From: Kordia aestuariivivens
GTDB taxonomy: Bacteria; Bacteroidota; Bacteroidia; Flavobacteriales; Flavobacteriaceae
Assembly: GCF_014397005.1 (NCBI RefSeq)
Contig: NZ_JACGWS010000010.1
Location: forward strand, 62,001 to 126,000
Reading direction: 5' to 3'
Length of the DNA stretch: 64,000 nucleotides
Part shown: positions 61,211-64,000 of the stretch, piece by piece
Layout: each line of letters starts with the position of its first letter
How positions within the stretch are numbered: the stretch's first letter is position 1
The notes under the pieces: generated by a model
What the model was told of the DNA's origin: nothing
What the model saw: only the letters and a program-made list of their open reading frames with translations
Databases searched by the model: none
Position numbers and translations under genes: made by a program

Positions 61211-61390
61211 ATGAAAAAAAAGAGTATATCAAATAGCTTAGTATTTAAAAAATCAGTTGTGGCTGAATTGAGCAATAAGAAAATGCAAGTCGTTCTAGGA
61301 GGATCAACAGCTACGACTTCAGCCATGCGTGAATGGTGTGCAACAATTAACCCATTAAATTGTACAATGAGTGCACAGTGTGCATACTAA
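61211..61390 (+). CDS. double-glycine precursor peptide P8 (class I lanthipeptide-like)
   Basis: The 59-residue peptide has a leader (LVFKKSVVAEL, ending VVLGG at 30-31) and a 28-residue core STATTSAMREWCATINPLNC then TMSAQCAY, with three cysteines and many Ser/Thr. The NPLNCT-x-SA-x-C block is shared with P7. It lies downstream of the second AraC paralog and carries the same leader element as P5 and P6. A strong terminator follows after 14 nt. No modification or export genes adjoin it. Confidence 0.82.
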   Translation: MKKKSISNSLVFKKSVVAELSNKKMQVVLGGSTATTSAMREWCATINPLNCTMSAQCAY

Positions 61391-61404
61391 TAAGTTGCAA
61401 TAAA

Positions 61405-61435
61405 AAAAGGCTATTGTAAGTAACAATAGCCTTTT
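61405..61435. terminator. bidirectional terminator between P8 and fumarylacetoacetase
   Basis: AAAAGGCTATTGT and ACAATAGCCTTTT form a perfect 13-bp stem on AAGTA. A-runs and T-runs on both sides allow it to work for P8 (plus) and the convergent fumarylacetoacetase gene (minus). Confidence 0.93.
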
Positions 61436-61442
61436 GAATTTC

Positions 61443-62732
61443 TTATTTCTTCTTCGGTTGAAAAACAGGCAATAATTTTGAAGAAACTTCTCCGAAACCA
61501 ATCCGTACATTATCATTCTTACAATGTCCACGCATGATTACCGTATCACCATCGTTGATAAACGTACGTTCAGAACCATCATTTAATTTCACAGGATTTT
61601 TTCCTGCCCAAGACAATTCTAACATCGAGCCGTACGAATCAGGTGTTTTACCTGATAACGTTCCACTTCCCATCATGTCACCCGAATTTACAGGACAACC
61701 ATTTACGGTGTGGTGTGTTAATTGTTGCGCCATGTTCCAGTACATATATTTAAAGTTAGAACGTGCAACAACAGTTTCTGTGCTGTTTTCTGGTTGAATA
61801 GCGACTTCTAAGTTGACGTCGTAACTTTTCTTTCCAGTATATTGTAAATATTCTAATTGTGGTTTTAATGGCTTAGGACTTTCTACTCGGAAAGGTTCCA
61901 ACGCATCCATCGTTACAATCCAAGGAGAGATTGAGGAAGCAAAACTTTTTCCTAAAAATGGTCCTAATGGTACATATTCCCACTTTTGAATATCGCGTGC
62001 GCTCCAATCATTAAATAAAACGACACCAAAAATATAATCTTCTGCTTCTTCAATAGGAATTGGTTCTCCTAAATGATTTGCATCTGTGGTAATAAACGCC
62101 ATTTCTAATTCAAAATCGACCCGTTTTGAAGGTCCAAATACTGGATTTTCAGCGCCAGCAGGCAATGTTTGTCCTTGTGGACGGTGAATTGGAATTCCTG
62201 ATGGAATGATCGAAGAACTTCTTCCGTGATATCCTACAGGTACATGAAGCCAGTTTGGCATCAATGCGTTTTCTACGCCTCTAAACATCGTACCAACATT
62301 GGTTGCATGTTCTATGCTTGAGTAAAAGTCTGTATAATCACCAATCTGAACTGGCAATTGCATTTCTATTTCGTCTAAAGTAAAAATGATCGTTTTTCTA
62401 TGTTCAGCCTGATCACGTAAGCTTGCATTATTTTCATCAAAAATATCTCCAATACGGTTACGAACCAATCGCCATGTTTTCTTTCCATCTGAAATGAAAT
62501 CATTTAAGCTATCTTGAAGAAAAATATCATCTGTTAAAGGAATTCCATCAAAATAACCTAATTGATGCAATGCGCCTAAATCAATGGCAAAGTCACCAAT
62601 TCGTGTTCCAATGGTAATTACATCATCTCTAGTAAGGAAAACACCAAAGGGAATATTTTGTATAGGGAAATCACTATTTGCAGCTACAGTAAGCCACGTT
62701 TTTCTGTTGGGATTATTGGTAGTATCTGGCAT
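61443..62732 (-). CDS. fahA: fumarylacetoacetase
   Basis: This enzyme hydrolyses fumarylacetoacetate to fumarate and acetoacetate in the last step of tyrosine and phenylalanine breakdown. The 429-residue length is typical. An N-terminal SH3-like domain (WLTVAANSDFPIQNIPFGVF) is followed by the catalytic region with DFYSSIEHATNVGTMFRG, VGYHGRSSSI, the metal ligands in FELEMAFIT, VVLFNDWSARDIQKWEYVPL and GSGTLSGKTPDSYGSMLELS. It is a single gene divergent from glyA. Confidence 0.95.
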   Translation of the reverse strand: MPDTTNNPNRKTWLTVAANSDFPIQNIPFGVFLTRDDVITIGTRIGDFAIDLGALHQLGYFDGIPLTDDIFLQDSLNDFISDGKKTWRLVRNRIGDIFDENNASLRDQAEHRKTIIFTLDEIEMQLPVQIGDYTDFYSSIEHATNVGTMFRGVENALMPNWLHVPVGYHGRSSSIIPSGIPIHRPQGQTLPAGAENPVFGPSKRVDFELEMAFITTDANHLGEPIPIEEAEDYIFGVVLFNDWSARDIQKWEYVPLGPFLGKSFASSISPWIVTMDALEPFRVESPKPLKPQLEYLQYTGKKSYDVNLEVAIQPENSTETVVARSNFKYMYWNMAQQLTHHTVNGCPVNSGDMMGSGTLSGKTPDSYGSMLELSWAGKNPVKLNDGSERTFINDGDTVIMRGHCKNDNVRIGFGEVSSKLLPVFQPKKK

Positions 62733-62820
62733 AGTTGTGTTGAATATTTATGATTTAATAAAAAATGTTATTTCTATTCAAATATATGAGTTTTCTATAT
62801 GAGTTTTGAAATCTATATCA

Positions 62821-62828
62821 TATTTTTG
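62821..62828 (+). promoter_or_regulatory. -7 promoter box of glyA
   Basis: TATTTTTG is an exact TAnnTTTG match ending 26 nt before the glyA ATG at 62855. Confidence 0.5.
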
Positions 62829-62854
62829 GATATTATTAACATAGACTCAAAATA

Positions 62855-64000
62855 ATGCAACGCGACGAACAAATTTTTGAATTAATTCAAGCCGAAAAAG
62901 AACGACAAAAAGAAGGATTAGAGTTGATTGCTTCTGAGAATTTTACAAGCGAACAAGTTATGGAAGCTGTAGGTTCTGTATTAACCAATAAATATGCTGA
63001 AGGATATCCCGGAAAACGCTATTATGGCGGCTGTGAAGTGGTAGACGAAGTAGAAACTATTGCAATTGATAGAGCAAAAGCTTTGTTTGGTGCAGTATGG
63101 GCTAATGTACAACCCCACAGTGGAAGTCAGGCAAATACCGCTGTTTTTGCAGCATGTTTAAAACCAGGCGATAAAATCTTAGGATTCGATTTGTCACATG
63201 GTGGACATTTAACACACGGATCTCCTGTAAACTTTTCAGGAAAATTATACGATCCTGTTTTTTATGGTGTAGAAGAAGAAACGGGTGTGTTGAATTATGA
63301 TAAAATTCAAGAAATCGCAACCAAAGAACAACCAAAAATGATCATTGCAGGTGCTTCTGCATATTCAAGAGATATCGATTTTGAACGCTTTCGCGAGATT
63401 GCAGATAGTGTAAATGCACTATTATTGGCAGATATTTCACATCCAGCAGGATTGATTGCAAAAGGTGTTTTAAACGATCCAATTCCACATTGTCATATTG
63501 TGACCACAACAACACACAAAACTTTACGTGGACCGCGTGGAGGATTGATTATGATGGGAAAAAACTTTGACAATCCATTTGGATTAAAGTTAAAGAACGG
63601 AAAATTAAAAAAGATGTCTTCATTATTAGACAGCGCCGTTTTTCCAGGAAATCAAGGTGGACCATTAGAACATGTAATTGCCGGAAAAGCAATTGCTTTT
63701 GGTGAAGCGTTGACGGATGAGTTTATGCATTACATCTTACAAGTACAGAAAAACGCCAAAGCAATGGCAGCCGCATTTATGGCAAAAGGATACAATATTA
63801 TTTCTGGAGGAACGGACAATCACATGATGTTGATTGATCTTAGAAATAAAAATATCACTGGAAAAGATGCTGAAAATGCACTTGGAAAAGCGGATATTAC
63901 GGTAAATAAAAACATGGTACCTTTTGACGATAAAAGCCCGTTTGTAACTTCTGGAATTCGTGTTGGAACTGCAGCAGTAACTACAAGAGGTTTACTAGAA
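62855..64000 (+). CDS. glyA: serine hydroxymethyltransferase, 3'-truncated by window edge
   Basis: The frame opens with ATG at 62855 ([20 protein letters not shown]) and stays open to the last base, giving 382 residues; the complete enzyme usually has about 420. It interconverts serine and glycine with tetrahydrofolate, using PLP. Typical segments are [40 protein letters not shown], the [16 protein letters not shown] region and the PLP-lysine motif [14 protein letters not shown]. It is divergent from fumarylacetoacetase. Confidence 0.96.
   Translation, partial: MQRDEQIFELIQAEKERQKEGLELIASENFTSEQVMEAVGSVLTNKYAEGYPGKRYYGGCEVVDEVETIAIDRAKALFGAVWANVQPHSGSQANTAVFAACLKPGDKILGFDLSHGGHLTHGSPVNFSGKLYDPVFYGVEEETGVLNYDKIQEIATKEQPKMIIAGASAYSRDIDFERFREIADSVNALLLADISHPAGLIAKGVLNDPIPHCHIVTTTTHKTLRGPRGGLIMMGKNFDNPFGLKLKNGKLKKMSSLLDSAVFPGNQGGPLEHVIAGKAIAFGEALTDEFMHYILQVQKNAKAMAAAFMAKGYNIISGGTDNHMMLIDLRNKNITGKDAENALGKADITVNKNMVPFDDKSPFVTSGIRVGTAAVTTRGLLE

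Noticed and set aside
37280-61390. Bacteriocin cluster with a dedicated transporter
   Set aside because: No C39 peptidase, ABC transporter or modification enzyme was found; the TauE and CPBP genes are not enough to claim a cluster.
1-64000. tRNA, rRNA, tmRNA, prophage or insertion sequence
   Set aside because: No cloverleaf, rRNA-like block, phage structural gene, integrase or transposase could be recognised by eye.

Overview
The window looks like chromosomal DNA of a marine member of Flavobacteriaceae (Bacteroidota), possibly Kordia or a close relative; the genus is only an impression from gene style. The evidence is the AT-rich composition, the lack of Shine-Dalgarno leaders, exact Bacteroidota -7 boxes (TAnnTTTG) before many genes, T9SS type A sorting tails, family-typical neighbourhoods (DUF6913-dapA; bamD-rpoZ-coaBC-DUF4835-recN), a split 5'-nucleotidase and a family 7 alginate lyase. 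I saw no rRNA, tRNA, CRISPR array, transposase or prophage.

Layout. 1-11 kb: end of a YhhN-like membrane protein, split 5'-nucleotidase (minus), then DUF6913, dapA, a Kir-type channel, bamD, rpoZ, coaBC, DUF4835, recN and fabI. 11-18 kb: three T9SS-secreted proteins (two tandem FG-GAP/UnbV paralogs and one fibronectin III protein). 17.7-22.6 kb: glycosyltransferase, YbbR protein, coaE and a two-component system. 22.7-35.7 kb: mostly minus-strand housekeeping genes (cupin, miaA, K+ channel, paired DUF3857 proteins, exonuclease/GIY-YIG fusion, YggS, DUF1015, M23 peptidase, hydroxyacyl-CoA dehydrogenase, Gfo/Idh oxidoreductase). 35.9-37 kb: pcm and smpB. 37-61.4 kb: an accessory-rich stretch holding eight small double-glycine precursor peptides (called P1-P8 here) among ordinary genes (ompW, deoCD, TetR-thioesterase, mqo, HxlR-cupin-CPBP, clpB, ytxJ, two AraC paralogs, TauE, alginate lyase). 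61.4-64 kb: fumarylacetoacetase and a glyA cut by the right edge.

The most unusual content is the P1-P8 set. All share a lysine-rich leader of the form L-x-L-x-K-x-x-I-x-x-L ending in GG, followed by cysteine-rich cores, which resembles class I lanthipeptide-type RiPP precursors of Bacteroidota. No LanB, LanC, radical SAM, YcaO or peptidase-transporter gene is visible nearby. The peptides fall into groups by cis-regulatory DNA. P1, P2 and P4 share a palindromic element exactly 33 nt before a -7 box. P5, P6 and P8 share a 31-nt leader element with a possible compensatory base change, and lie downstream of two paralogous membrane-anchored AraC regulators. P3 sits between two 73-bp direct repeats. 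P7 has a long hairpin just before its start. Together they suggest several separately controlled RiPP sub-regulons that rely on enzymes encoded elsewhere.

Intergenic DNA also holds several small inverted-repeat elements, short tandem repeats, candidate operators (TetR, HxlR, a triple 12-mer before the alginate lyase) and clear intrinsic terminators. All functional calls rest on reading motifs; no database search was run.
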